Positions 1-7,946 of a DNA stretch of 64,000 nucleotides are shown in pieces. Both the position numbers and the translations under genes were made by a program. The notes beneath the pieces are model-generated. The model saw only the letters and a program-made list of their open reading frames with translations, did no database searches and was not told the origin of the DNA. The DNA is from CATQHL01 sp965204655. Lineage in GTDB: Bacteria; Actinomycetota; Acidimicrobiia; Acidimicrobiales; CATQHL01. Each line of letters starts with the position of its first letter. Within the stretch, counting starts at the first letter, position 1. The stretch lies in assembly GCA_965204655.1 (NCBI GenBank), contig OZ241998.1, forward strand, positions 1,240,001 to 1,304,000, written 5' to 3'.

Positions 1-14
1 AATATGAGACAATA

Positions 15-425
15 ATGGCCGACACCAGCAAGAAGATAGAGAAACGCATATCATGGAAACCTCGATCCCGCCAGGGGCATGCCCAGGAGTTTCGCCAAAA
101 TGTATTATCTGATCGAGAGTGGCCACTTTTCATTAAAGGCTGGTGGAATCCTCTGTCACACAAGTTGTCGTATGCGCTAATACTCAGGGCAACCGGAAGA
201 ATATTTGCACTCGATATAGGAGATTACGTCCATCACAATCCTACATGCCAATCAATAACGGGAGCACACATACATGAATGGAATGTAGAAACCAAGGACA
301 AAATTGTCATTCCGGCCCCCAATATCGGAAGCTGGAATCAACCATTAGAAGCTTGGGGGCAATTTTGTTCCTTGGCAGTAATAGATCATAGAGGAAAAAT
401 GACCATTCAAGAGAGGTTACTTTGA
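15..425 (+). CDS. Hypothetical protein, first gene of a coupled pair
   Basis: Encodes 136 residues and I do not recognise a family. It starts at ATG 15, only 14 bases from the window edge, so upstream signals and any preceding gene are out of view. No signal peptide or membrane segment is visible; the protein is mixed alpha/beta with many aromatic residues. Its TGA (423-425) overlaps the ATG of the next gene, so the two are probably translated together and act together. The DNA is markedly AT-richer than the rest of the window, which suggests acquisition. By analogy with its DUF1828-type partner it may belong to a phage-related or toxin-antitoxin-like module, but that is inference only. Confidence 0.6.
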   Translation: MADTSKKIEKRISWKPRSRQGHAQEFRQNVLSDREWPLFIKGWWNPLSHKLSYALILRATGRIFALDIGDYVHHNPTCQSITGAHIHEWNVETKDKIVIPAPNIGSWNQPLEAWGQFCSLAVIDHRGKMTIQERLL

Positions 426-1246
426 TGAATCCAGAAAGCGTTTATCACTCTATTCAACAAAATTTACCCAAATTGTTCGGATACGCTCAACTATCGGACA
501 CTGATGTGCGTGTGCGCACTCCACTCCTGTACCCGGACGGCGGTCTTATCGATGTATTTGTATACGAACAAGATGAAAGGCTAACCGTAACAGATTATGG
601 AGAAGGTCTTGGATGGCTTGGGCTGCAATCCTCATCCAACATACAGACTCCTAGGAGACAAAAGTTAATTAGTGACATTTGCATGACCCTAGGAATCGAA
701 ATTGAAAACGAACAATTACAGTTTACTTGTAAGGATATTACAGAACTTGGCGAAGCGGTACATCGTCTTGCGCAAGCCATTGTACGCGTATCCGATATCT
801 GCTTCACCTTTTCACAACCAGAAACTGAGTCAAAAGATCCCGAACAATATCCTGAAACTGCTAAAACAGAAGTCGCTAAGTGGTTAGAGGAAAGATCATT
901 TAAATTTGAGAAAAAAACTAAACATACCGGAAGATCAGGAACAGATTGGACTATAGACTATAAAATAATGACAGCCAATCTTAATCATCTAGTATTCCAT
1001 CTAAACAGTAATACACGTAAAGAAGCTATCGATCGTATCTGCCAAGTTTTTACAGGATGCTCTGATCTTCGTAAAAATGGGAGCCGATCCCTTCTAGATA
1101 TTAAGAACACATCTTTGATTACACTATTTGATGATACAAGAAAAATTTGGAAACCTGAAGACTATAAACTTATGAAGCCAGTCTCGCGGCCATTACTCTG
1201 GTCGCAAAAAGACCAATTTGAACGTGTTCTACTAAAAGCCGCATGA
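425..1246 (+). CDS. DUF1828-type domain protein
   Basis: A 273-residue protein. The N-terminal half has the pattern I associate with DUF1828: a 'TP-L' strand, a hydrophobic strand (IDVFVY), a 'TVTDYGE' turn, then helices around 'RRQKLISDI'. The C-terminal half (about 150-270) may be the companion DUF1829-like domain. Known members are uncharacterised and often phage or mobile-element associated. An in-frame TTG lies at 422, but ATG 425 is preferred because it gives a TGATG coupling with the preceding stop. Codon use is AT-rich like its partner, unlike the GC-rich gene that follows. The biochemical function is unknown. Confidence 0.6.
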   Translation: MNPESVYHSIQQNLPKLFGYAQLSDTDVRVRTPLLYPDGGLIDVFVYEQDERLTVTDYGEGLGWLGLQSSSNIQTPRRQKLISDICMTLGIEIENEQLQFTCKDITELGEAVHRLAQAIVRVSDICFTFSQPETESKDPEQYPETAKTEVAKWLEERSFKFEKKTKHTGRSGTDWTIDYKIMTANLNHLVFHLNSNTRKEAIDRICQVFTGCSDLRKNGSRSLLDIKNTSLITLFDDTRKIWKPEDYKLMKPVSRPLLWSQKDQFERVLLKAA

Positions 1247-1503
1247 ACTTTGCATCTATCATCTTTAACGCAACCTAGGATGCAGGACCTTGCTCTCTCC
1301 AAAAAGCAACTTATCGAACTAGATATAAGGATTGTGCGACACCCTAAGGTGGCTCAATCCGTACCTGCCTAAAGAAGCACTAGACAACGCAGCCCGAAAG
1401 CTGACACGACTGGCTGGACGTAAATCAGTTCACGGCTTACGAAAACAAGAACACCGACGCCAACCCGAATAAACCTTTTGGGTAGATCGTATAATCCCTC
1501 TTC

Positions 1504-2412
1504 ATGATGTTCAGCGTCTCGCATGGGGTGGCTAAGTTCCTTTTCTTCGTCTCCGCGTGCGTCGCCTTTGTCGGGATCTGGGCCTGGATACCGGTGCTGA
1601 CCACGATGGCGATCGTGTCAGCTGTGGTGCTCGGGCCGCAACTGATCTACGGGTGGTTCAAGAAGCGGGCGGCGATCAGAGAATACCTGCGGCAATTTCA
1701 GCCGCCTGCGGATGCCTACTGCGACACTTGCGGGCGGCTCATAAAAGACCCGACGCTGTGGCCCTACTACTGCCGCGCAAAGTGCGCCGACCCGAGGGTA
1801 CGGCTGGACGACGATGACAGCGCCCTGTTGATGCTGTGGATGATGGCCGCCGCGGCTGTGAAATCGGTCGCCTATCTCGAAGGGCCCGGCTCGCGCGAAT
1901 GGGCGCACGCAGCGGCGTGCCTGATTGACCTCTCGAGCGGCAGATTATCGCCCGAGCAGGCCGACTATCTGCTGAGATCAGCTACCGAAGACGATCTGCC
2001 GGATCCGGAGACGATCCTGCTCCTCCCTTCAGAGATCCGCGTTCTGCTGCTCAGGCTGGCAGTGGATGTGGCGCTGGTGGATGGCAAGGTCACTCCCGAG
2101 GAGATCGGCCACCTCCGACACCTATGGGGCAGGCTGGGCGGGCTCCCGGAAGCGCTTGAAACGTTGCTCCGCAACATCGCGGACGGGGGCCGCCGGGCAG
2201 CAGAGGCCGAGGAACGGGCGTTCGGGGCGGCGTGCGATCTGCTCGGCGTTAGCCGGGGCGCACACGCCGGAGAGATCCGAGACGCCTACAAGAAACTGGT
2301 CAAACAACACCACCCGGATCTGGCATCCCCCGGGCAGCGGGAGGCGGCCAACGCTAAAACCGCTGAGATCAACGCCGCTTACGATTTGCTGATGGGCGCC
2401 GCGGCGGCCTGA
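1504..2412 (+). CDS. Membrane-anchored TerB/J-domain (DjlA-like) co-chaperone
   Basis: A 302-residue protein with three parts. Residues 1-50 contain two hydrophobic segments that should anchor it in the membrane. Residues 72-95 hold two Cys pairs (CDTCG and CRAKC) resembling a small zinc ribbon. Residues about 105-230 are helical and acidic, consistent with a TerB-like domain (note 'DVALVDGKVTPEE'). The last 65 residues are a J domain with the diagnostic HPD in 'KQHHPDL'. J domains stimulate the ATPase of DnaK/Hsp70, so this is probably a membrane co-chaperone. Order and topology match the DjlA group, but sequence alone does not prove orthology. ATG 1504 and ATG 1507 are both possible starts. 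It appears monocistronic. Confidence 0.8.
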   Translation: MMFSVSHGVAKFLFFVSACVAFVGIWAWIPVLTTMAIVSAVVLGPQLIYGWFKKRAAIREYLRQFQPPADAYCDTCGRLIKDPTLWPYYCRAKCADPRVRLDDDDSALLMLWMMAAAAVKSVAYLEGPGSREWAHAAACLIDLSSGRLSPEQADYLLRSATEDDLPDPETILLLPSEIRVLLLRLAVDVALVDGKVTPEEIGHLRHLWGRLGGLPEALETLLRNIADGGRRAAEAEERAFGAACDLLGVSRGAHAGEIRDAYKKLVKQHHPDLASPGQREAANAKTAEINAAYDLLMGAAAA

Positions 2413-2531
2413 CCGCAGTCCGGAGGGGAGGGCGAAGCGGCGACGCCCCAAACCAAAGCCGCTGAAGCGGCGATGACCGAATGGCACTAAGGCAACACAA
2501 CCCCAGAGCCATTCACCCGACGGGCGGGCTC

Positions 2532-3437
2532 TCAGGCAGCTAACGCCGCCAACACCCTCGGGTCGACCAACGGCACCGACACATGTAACGTGCGACGCAT
2601 CAGTTTCTCCGTGATGGTCTTGGCCTCCGAGCCTTTCGGCCATTCTCCGCAAGCATTCTTGTGGCCTTGCGCTGCTAGAACGTAAGCTGCGACGCAACGC
2701 GGATGCGCCAAGCGTGTGGTGGAGTGAGCGGCGAGTTTGCCCCAGTTGCTCCAGGCAGCATCGAGCGCTTCGTATACATCAACGGCCTCAACAAGGCCTA
2801 GTTTCGCTGCCCGTTCCGCCAGATCCACCATCCACCAGCCCTGCCTTATAGGAGAATTCAAGATGCTGTACGCAGGGCGGTGCCATATGCCCCCGACGCG
2901 CCGCAGATATGTCCTGACAGCGAGATCAAGCCGATAATGGGCGTCTTTGTGGTCTTTGGTCAAGGCTTCCGTGTTAGGCAGATCGCCGTCCAGGATGTCC
3001 CTTTGGAACGGCGGGTTCATGGTGTTCAGCAAGAACAACGGCGGGTCGGGCAAAAGAGAGTCTCGGAACTGTCGCAGCGTGAACAGGTGCCACCACTTGT
3101 AGTCCATCGTCTGTGCCCTGGTGCCAGTCCATTGCTCGACGGCGCGGTGGATGTACCGATCTCCTTGCCAATCCCTGATGGCGAACTGCGACGAAGTTAA
3201 AGGTGCAGCGATCGGCGGCAACCGATCAAGCACTGTCTGCTCTATACCTGTTTGCCGCAGGACGACATCCACCAGCAAGCGCGCAGACTGAGAGACCGCC
3301 TCTATTAGCTCCTGCTGATCTTCAGTCAGGGCTGGCTTGATTCTGGAGGGCTCGTATTTTCTGGGTGATATACGCTCTTGCCACTGACGAATTTTCTGGC
3401 AGGCATTATCGACCGCCTGATCATTCGTCATAGTCAT
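2532..3437 (-). CDS. Unrecognised protein, last gene of the PP-loop/GHKL operon
   Basis: A 301-residue soluble protein I cannot assign. It is rich in Trp and Arg in the middle ('MDYKWWHLF', 'RQGWWMVDLAERAA') and mostly helical at the C terminus. Candidate starts are ATG 3437 and ATG 3431; both lie inside the end of the previous gene (stop 3421), so translation is coupled. Together with the genes upstream this forms a four-gene minus-strand operon (7641 to 2532) with no gaps. Because the operon sits beside Fic and restriction genes, a defence role is plausible but inferred. No catalytic motif is obvious. Confidence 0.7.
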   Translation of the reverse strand: MTMTNDQAVDNACQKIRQWQERISPRKYEPSRIKPALTEDQQELIEAVSQSARLLVDVVLRQTGIEQTVLDRLPPIAAPLTSSQFAIRDWQGDRYIHRAVEQWTGTRAQTMDYKWWHLFTLRQFRDSLLPDPPLFLLNTMNPPFQRDILDGDLPNTEALTKDHKDAHYRLDLAVRTYLRRVGGIWHRPAYSILNSPIRQGWWMVDLAERAAKLGLVEAVDVYEALDAAWSNWGKLAAHSTTRLAHPRCVAAYVLAAQGHKNACGEWPKGSEAKTITEKLMRRTLHVSVPLVDPRVLAALAA

Positions 3438-4293
3438 CCGTTCCGGTCGTTGGCTGAAGATTCAGCGGAAGGAAGGCAGTGGCGGCGGCCATAGGATCCC
3501 AGTCCCGCTTCTGCTGCTCGCCAGGCCCCCATAGCTGGATTGCTTTTTCTTCGAGCTCGCGCATCACGGCCTCGGCGTTCTGCGAACCCGGCACTTTCCA
3601 CTGGCCGTCCGTTTCCTCTATGTCAAAACAGTCATGCAGTGGCAGCATGGCTAGCGCCGTCGCCCAGCACCCGATCAACGCATCGCCGCTTTGGATCTGG
3701 GCAATCCGGTCGGAGTTGGCGCAGATTTTAAAGAAGTAGTCACCGTCGTGTTCTTCCAGTGTGATTTCAACTTGTCCTTCCGGGACTGCATCCCGCCCGA
3801 TGAACTGGAGCATGCTGCGCTGGCCGTGAGTGGGTCTAAACGGGGCGTCTCGAACTAGCCAACGCCCTCGCCCGACTGGGATTTGCGTGTTCCACGCCGT
3901 GTCGGTGGCATCGAGCAGGCAGCGTTCCGCTGTGACAATCACGCCCGGCCACAACCTGATGTCGCTGTAGGTTCCGACGACGGCAGGGTCGACCTGTACA
4001 ACATGTTCACGGTTCGCACTGGTGAAAACATCGACATATAAAGCAGAGGCGCATCTGACTTCCACCGCCCACTCAGCTCCGCCGCTGGCCAGCAGCGATT
4101 GGACGCCGGGGGCTCCGGTCAGTTCGTGCTTGGCTGTCCAGGAACACGAATCCCCGCTGACCGCTTCAAACTCGCATTTGTATTCGGTGTCGCGCCAATC
4201 GCTTGACGCTTCATGGTCGTCGCTGGTGTTGTCCCAAAGCGGAGCCGACTCAATCAGATCCAGCGCGCGACTCAACTCCGTGCCCGGGTTCAT
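3421..4293 (-). CDS. Unrecognised protein, third gene of the PP-loop/GHKL operon
   Basis: A 290-residue acidic soluble protein with no motif I recognise. The ATG at 4293 overlaps the stop of the GHKL ATPase gene by four bases (ATGA), and its own end overlaps the next gene by up to 17 bases, so it is translated as part of the operon. It looks beta-rich, with Trp-containing strands in residues 100-200. Such an unknown partner beside a GHKL ATPase could be a substrate-recognition or effector subunit; this is inference. No membrane segment or signal peptide is visible. Confidence 0.7.
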   Translation of the reverse strand: MNPGTELSRALDLIESAPLWDNTSDDHEASSDWRDTEYKCEFEAVSGDSCSWTAKHELTGAPGVQSLLASGGAEWAVEVRCASALYVDVFTSANREHVVQVDPAVVGTYSDIRLWPGVIVTAERCLLDATDTAWNTQIPVGRGRWLVRDAPFRPTHGQRSMLQFIGRDAVPEGQVEITLEEHDGDYFFKICANSDRIAQIQSGDALIGCWATALAMLPLHDCFDIEETDGQWKVPGSQNAEAVMRELEEKAIQLWGPGEQQKRDWDPMAAATAFLPLNLQPTTGTDDYDE

Positions 4294-6293
4294 GTCGTCT
4301 CCGCCGTTCCGCCTTCATCAACGGATGTCTGTTGGTTGGAACCGTTTGGCTTGGCCGTGCTCGGCTTGCGGCGCTTGCGACGGATTTCAGCCCTCACCAA
4401 GCCGCGGTCTAGGTCCTTGGCTGAAGGGAACGACCCGTTTTTGATTGTGACTAGCGCAGAGCCCTCTCTGGGGAGATTGGCAATCTGCGCTTCCCTGCCA
4501 GGGGCGATGTTGATCTGCTGTTCACTGCCACCGATCTGCACTGACACTACCTCGTAGTAGTCAGGTCTGATCTTCGTTCTGGACGTCTGATCGGTGCCAG
4601 AGGGCCGGTACAGGCGCAGCCAGATTTCATCGTCCCCTCGGACCTGCTTGTTGAACCGCCAAGAAACGTGGAACTCCGATGGGTTGAGCGGGTCGGCCCG
4701 GCATGTCATGGAGATGCCGCTCGTATTTCCTACCGGCGCCTTCTTGTCACCCTCTCCCCTACCGCCGTTCTTTTTCTTCGATTTCTTGTCGGTGCTGCCA
4801 GATCCAGAACCGACTTCAGTGTCACCTCTGTACCTTTTGGGCTGAACCCAGAACCCCCGGTCGCCGAGTATGTTCAGCAACAGTTCAGGCGGTTGATAAA
4901 CATCGCCTGCTGCCTGGGGCTCGGCTTTGGATCGAAGCAACTCGGCCAGGCGCCCAAGCAATCCCCTGAGCCGTTCAGAGTCGCTTGACTTGGCGAGTTC
5001 GCTGGGCCGGATGGTGTTGTGGGATGCGCCCTCAGCTTGCCGGATCAGGTTTCCGAAATCGGTGTTACTGCGGGCGTTTACTACAGCGTCGAATGGAGCC
5101 ACGCCAGCGAACTGCTTGCTGTCCAAGTGGTTTCTGGTGCTGTGCTCTATGAACATGCCGTCGCGGAACACCCACACCCGAGGGCGAGAGCCTTCGTCGG
5201 GCTCCAGCCGGGAACGGAACCAGATCTGCGTATCCGGCAAATCAGGGGAAGATATGGGGTCGCCATAGCGGAGTGTCTTGAGCATTCGCGTGGCTTCCTT
5301 GCGAGTCCGCTTGGACTGTATGTCGGCTACGGAAACTTCCAAGGAGTCTCGATCTAAACGCCCGGCATCTGAGACATCCACCGCCAATCGTCCGAGGAAC
5401 ACTTGAACCAAGAACTCTCTAGCCACTGATCCATGCACGAGCCTGCCCAGATCCGATTTTGTGTTGGATATCGGGTTATAGCCACAGATCATCACAGCAG
5501 AGCCTCCACTTGAGGGAATGTAGTCGGCCAGGATCTTCGGAATATGGTGCGCCCCAACCTCGTTCTCAAAGAGCCGCGGCTGGTTAGGATCGTCCGGAAC
5601 GTCCTTGATGTAGCCGTGGTTGCTGTGGCGAGATACTTGCCCTTCGTCCGACTGCTCGTGGGACATCACAGATCTTGCTAACGCCCCAGATTTTCTTTGG
5701 CGAGTTGCTTGCCCCATGCCCGACTGCTCGTGAGTGGCAAGGATTGCGTGGCCTCCGAAGATGCTGTTGCCTTCCTCACCCTTGCCTCCATACAGCACGT
5801 ACCGAAGATCGCTGGGAGCGAAAGCGGTGAGATGTCCGGCGCCGACGGACCCGCGGCCCTTGTCCAACTTATTCGACCTGCCCTGACCGTACAGCGAGTT
5901 GAGAGCAGACCTGTCTATGCCTTGCCCGTGATCTACGCAGATCAAGCACCTGACCTGGTCTCCTTTGAGCGCCCTCTCGATTCTGCGGATGACCTGTTTA
6001 CCGGTCTGTGGTTCGTCTTTCTCTAACATCTGGCACGCATACTTAAACGCCGTCTCATATTCACCCAAATGCGGCACCTTGTCACGGGCGACGGGAACAT
6101 CGATGAACGAAATTTCGGTCATCTCGTCGCCGTTAGGCCCAGAAGCGTCCAACGCGTTCTGAACCAACTCGCGAATCACTGTCTCGTCTTTGGTTCTGTC
6201 CCTATCCGCGTCATTGGTCGTAAACCCTTGTATGGGCTCGTTCGCCTCGGCGAACACGAGCGCACCATATGGATCGGAAGCGCGGCGCGGCAT
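4290..6293 (-). CDS. GHKL (HSP90-like) ATPase
   Basis: A 667-residue protein. The Bergerat ATP-binding fold is clear: N-box 'RELVQNALDAS' (41-51, Asn46), G1 box 'DHGQGID' (121-127) and G2 lid 'GRGSVGAGHL' (146-155). GHKL ATPases of the MORC/HSP90 type act as ATP-driven clamps, and several are found in bacterial conflict systems (established knowledge). The middle and C terminus (about 250-620) match nothing I know; residues near 500-520 are Lys/Gly-rich and disordered. A 24-residue duplicated segment beginning 'HEQS' (about residues 190-240) sits just after the lid. The ATG at 6293 is embedded in the 3' end of the upstream PP-loop gene in its present frame. It probably works with the three other operon products. 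Confidence 0.85.
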   Translation of the reverse strand: MPRRASDPYGALVFAEANEPIQGFTTNDADRDRTKDETVIRELVQNALDASGPNGDEMTEISFIDVPVARDKVPHLGEYETAFKYACQMLEKDEPQTGKQVIRRIERALKGDQVRCLICVDHGQGIDRSALNSLYGQGRSNKLDKGRGSVGAGHLTAFAPSDLRYVLYGGKGEEGNSIFGGHAILATHEQSGMGQATRQRKSGALARSVMSHEQSDEGQVSRHSNHGYIKDVPDDPNQPRLFENEVGAHHIPKILADYIPSSGGSAVMICGYNPISNTKSDLGRLVHGSVAREFLVQVFLGRLAVDVSDAGRLDRDSLEVSVADIQSKRTRKEATRMLKTLRYGDPISSPDLPDTQIWFRSRLEPDEGSRPRVWVFRDGMFIEHSTRNHLDSKQFAGVAPFDAVVNARSNTDFGNLIRQAEGASHNTIRPSELAKSSDSERLRGLLGRLAELLRSKAEPQAAGDVYQPPELLLNILGDRGFWVQPKRYRGDTEVGSGSGSTDKKSKKKNGGRGEGDKKAPVGNTSGISMTCRADPLNPSEFHVSWRFNKQVRGDDEIWLRLYRPSGTDQTSRTKIRPDYYEVVSVQIGGSEQQINIAPGREAQIANLPREGSALVTIKNGSFPSAKDLDRGLVRAEIRRKRRKPSTAKPNGSNQQTSVDEGGTAETT
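5629..5731. repeat. 72-bp-pitch direct duplication inside the GHKL ATPase gene
   Basis: Similar 31-base segments at 5629-5659 and 5701-5731 lie exactly 72 bases apart and share 'cgactgctcgtg'. In protein they give two copies of a 12-13 residue motif starting HEQS, 24 residues apart, with unrelated sequence between. It keeps the reading frame. Confidence 0.75.
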
Positions 6294-7641
6294 CTGTCAG
6301 TCCGTGCAGGCGCAGGGCAATGAAGCCCCCCCCCCCCCCTATACCTGAGTCCTCGGGACGGGAAGAGGCGTCTGCGTTCTGGACGCGAACAGCTATATCA
6401 GCTATATCGCTGTAAGAAGCCGACCTCAGAGACAAGAACTTGAACGAATGGAAGCCGTTCTCCGCCTCATCAGAGCGTCGCGCGTACTTGGATTCGATGT
6501 TTGCCCACCATTTGATTCCGGCAGGGCCTGGCGGCGGACGTCGGGGGTTTTCTTCCGCTGCGAGCCGCTGCAGCACCGACTCGCCCTTCATAAAGCAATA
6601 AACACAGTTGCCTAGCCGCCCGTCCCGGTCTAACCCCAGGTCGTAGCCTTCCCCCTCCCAGAACTCGTTGACCATCTGCTTATCAGCACCGTGGTCGCAA
6701 AGCGGAGCAGCGATGACTTCTCCAGCCGGGTGGGAGTCGTGTCGGCACTTGGCTGTGGACGCTCCGCCGTACATGACTTCGGCTATCTGCGCCTTCGTCA
6801 CGCGCTCCTTTTCGTCGGCCCGCAGACCCATCACGGTCACGTACCCGACCGGCGCGCCGTGCTTGCCGGCGAGGTCGGCCATCGGGCGCGGCCCTTCGTC
6901 GGGTTTGCCTGTCGGAACGGTTGTGAAATCCCCCCAGCGCTGAGCGGGGCGGCTGACGCGCTGAGCGTGGACGAATTCCCGCGCCGACTCGATCTCTGCT
7001 GTGGTCATAGCCTTGCCAGCATATCGCTCGGCGTCGTCCGCTGCGGAGGCGAGCCGACCTTCATAGTGGTGGCCTGCATGCGCCGGGCCGGGGCCGCCGC
7101 CCAACCAGTAGCTCAGCACGCTGATGCCGGGCAGCACCTTCAACTGCTGTGTGCAGAACCGGAGGCTGCGGTTCGGGATCATCGTCTTCAGCGACACCAT
7201 CTCCTCAAAGGCGGTGCCATCGTCGCGGTAGCCGGGTTTCGCCAAGTCGTCTGACGCTGACGCTTTGACACGCCGCACCAGCCGGAACGACGGCACCCGC
7301 GACCAGCCGCTGCGTGTCATGTCCTCCACGGTGCAGAATTCGTACCAGAAGCAGGGGATGCCGTGTTCGGCTTCTATCTCGTCGCACACCTTCGCTGCGA
7401 ATTCGTAGGTGGCCGGATGCTCCGCTGTCGTGTTGGCGAACAGGACGACGTCGCCGCGCCCGGGATTCAGCGCCCCGGCCCGGGCCAGGGAGATGGCCAT
7501 GGCGGCGCTTGATCTGCCGCCAGAGAACTTCACCACATGGGGAAGATCGGAGTGGCTGGGCAACCGGTAGCGGATGGCTCCGCAAACCAACCCGGCCGGG
7601 GTGTCAAGGGCAACAGTGTCATGGGCAACAGCCGTGAGCAT
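6211..7641 (-). CDS. PAPS-reductase-like PP-loop ATP pyrophosphatase
   Basis: A 476-residue protein in its present frame. The PP-loop 'SGGRSS' (40-45) and downstream 'FANTTAEHP' are typical of the PAPS reductase/CysH-DndC group, which activate substrates by adenylation. A C-terminal CxxC in 'GNCVYCF' (about 345) could bind metal or iron-sulfur. Related enzymes modify DNA in Dnd/Ssp systems and occur in BREX type 4 (established), so a nucleic-acid-related role is plausible. It heads the four-gene operon. A run of 14 G (6326-6339 on the plus strand as C) lies near the C terminus. In the present length the frame continues 83 bases into the ATPase gene. With 13 G it would end at TGA 6299-6297, three bases before that gene's ATG. 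Confidence 0.8.
   Translation of the reverse strand: MLTAVAHDTVALDTPAGLVCGAIRYRLPSHSDLPHVVKFSGGRSSAAMAISLARAGALNPGRGDVVLFANTTAEHPATYEFAAKVCDEIEAEHGIPCFWYEFCTVEDMTRSGWSRVPSFRLVRRVKASASDDLAKPGYRDDGTAFEEMVSLKTMIPNRSLRFCTQQLKVLPGISVLSYWLGGGPGPAHAGHHYEGRLASAADDAERYAGKAMTTAEIESAREFVHAQRVSRPAQRWGDFTTVPTGKPDEGPRPMADLAGKHGAPVGYVTVMGLRADEKERVTKAQIAEVMYGGASTAKCRHDSHPAGEVIAAPLCDHGADKQMVNEFWEGEGYDLGLDRDGRLGNCVYCFMKGESVLQRLAAEENPRRPPPGPAGIKWWANIESKYARRSDEAENGFHSFKFLSLRSASYSDIADIAVRVQNADASSRPEDSGIGGGGGFIALRLHGLTDAAPRFRSIWCARVRRGERAHTRVYDQ
6326..6339. repeat. Poly-C (14) tract, phase-variation candidate
   Basis: Fourteen consecutive C on the plus strand encode five Gly at the C-terminal end of the PP-loop protein. 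Length changes would alter where this gene stops relative to the ATPase start at 6293, and so could change translational coupling of the whole operon rather than simply destroying the first protein. Confidence 0.85.
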
Positions 7642-7946
7642 TCAAGCATACTATGAAAGCCCGAACGCATCTTCGGGGACTCCCCGCAGGCCGGTCGCCG
7701 GTGAGCGCTGCGGGGAGCGTCAGCGTCCGCCGGCCAGGCAGCCCCATTCAAGGGTCAGCGCCGTCCCAGGGTGAGCGCCCCGGTGAGCGCCGACGTCCGC
7801 CGGCCAGCGCCGTCCGTCGGGCAGTCTGGCACTTCGGCGGTGCTCTCGGGGGCTTAGAGTCGGAATAGCTAAACTAAGTAGGAGACTAGTCACCAGCCTG
7901 GAACTATGGAGTTGGGGCCTAACCAAGGGGGAAACGAGCCAGAGCA
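7642..7946. other. Divergent intergenic region with a 70-bp-pitch repeat
   Basis: About 305 bases between the divergent PP-loop operon and fic. It must contain both promoters, but I could not place convincing -35/-10 boxes. A segment containing 'gcgtccgccggccag' near 7721-7736 recurs near 7791-7806 (70 bases later), together with repeated 'ggtgagcgc'. No small gene is convincing here. Confidence 0.5.

Noticed and set aside
1247..1503. Small RNA, tRNA or extra gene
   Set aside because: No cloverleaf, terminator or sustained reading frame with coding character is visible in these 257 bases.
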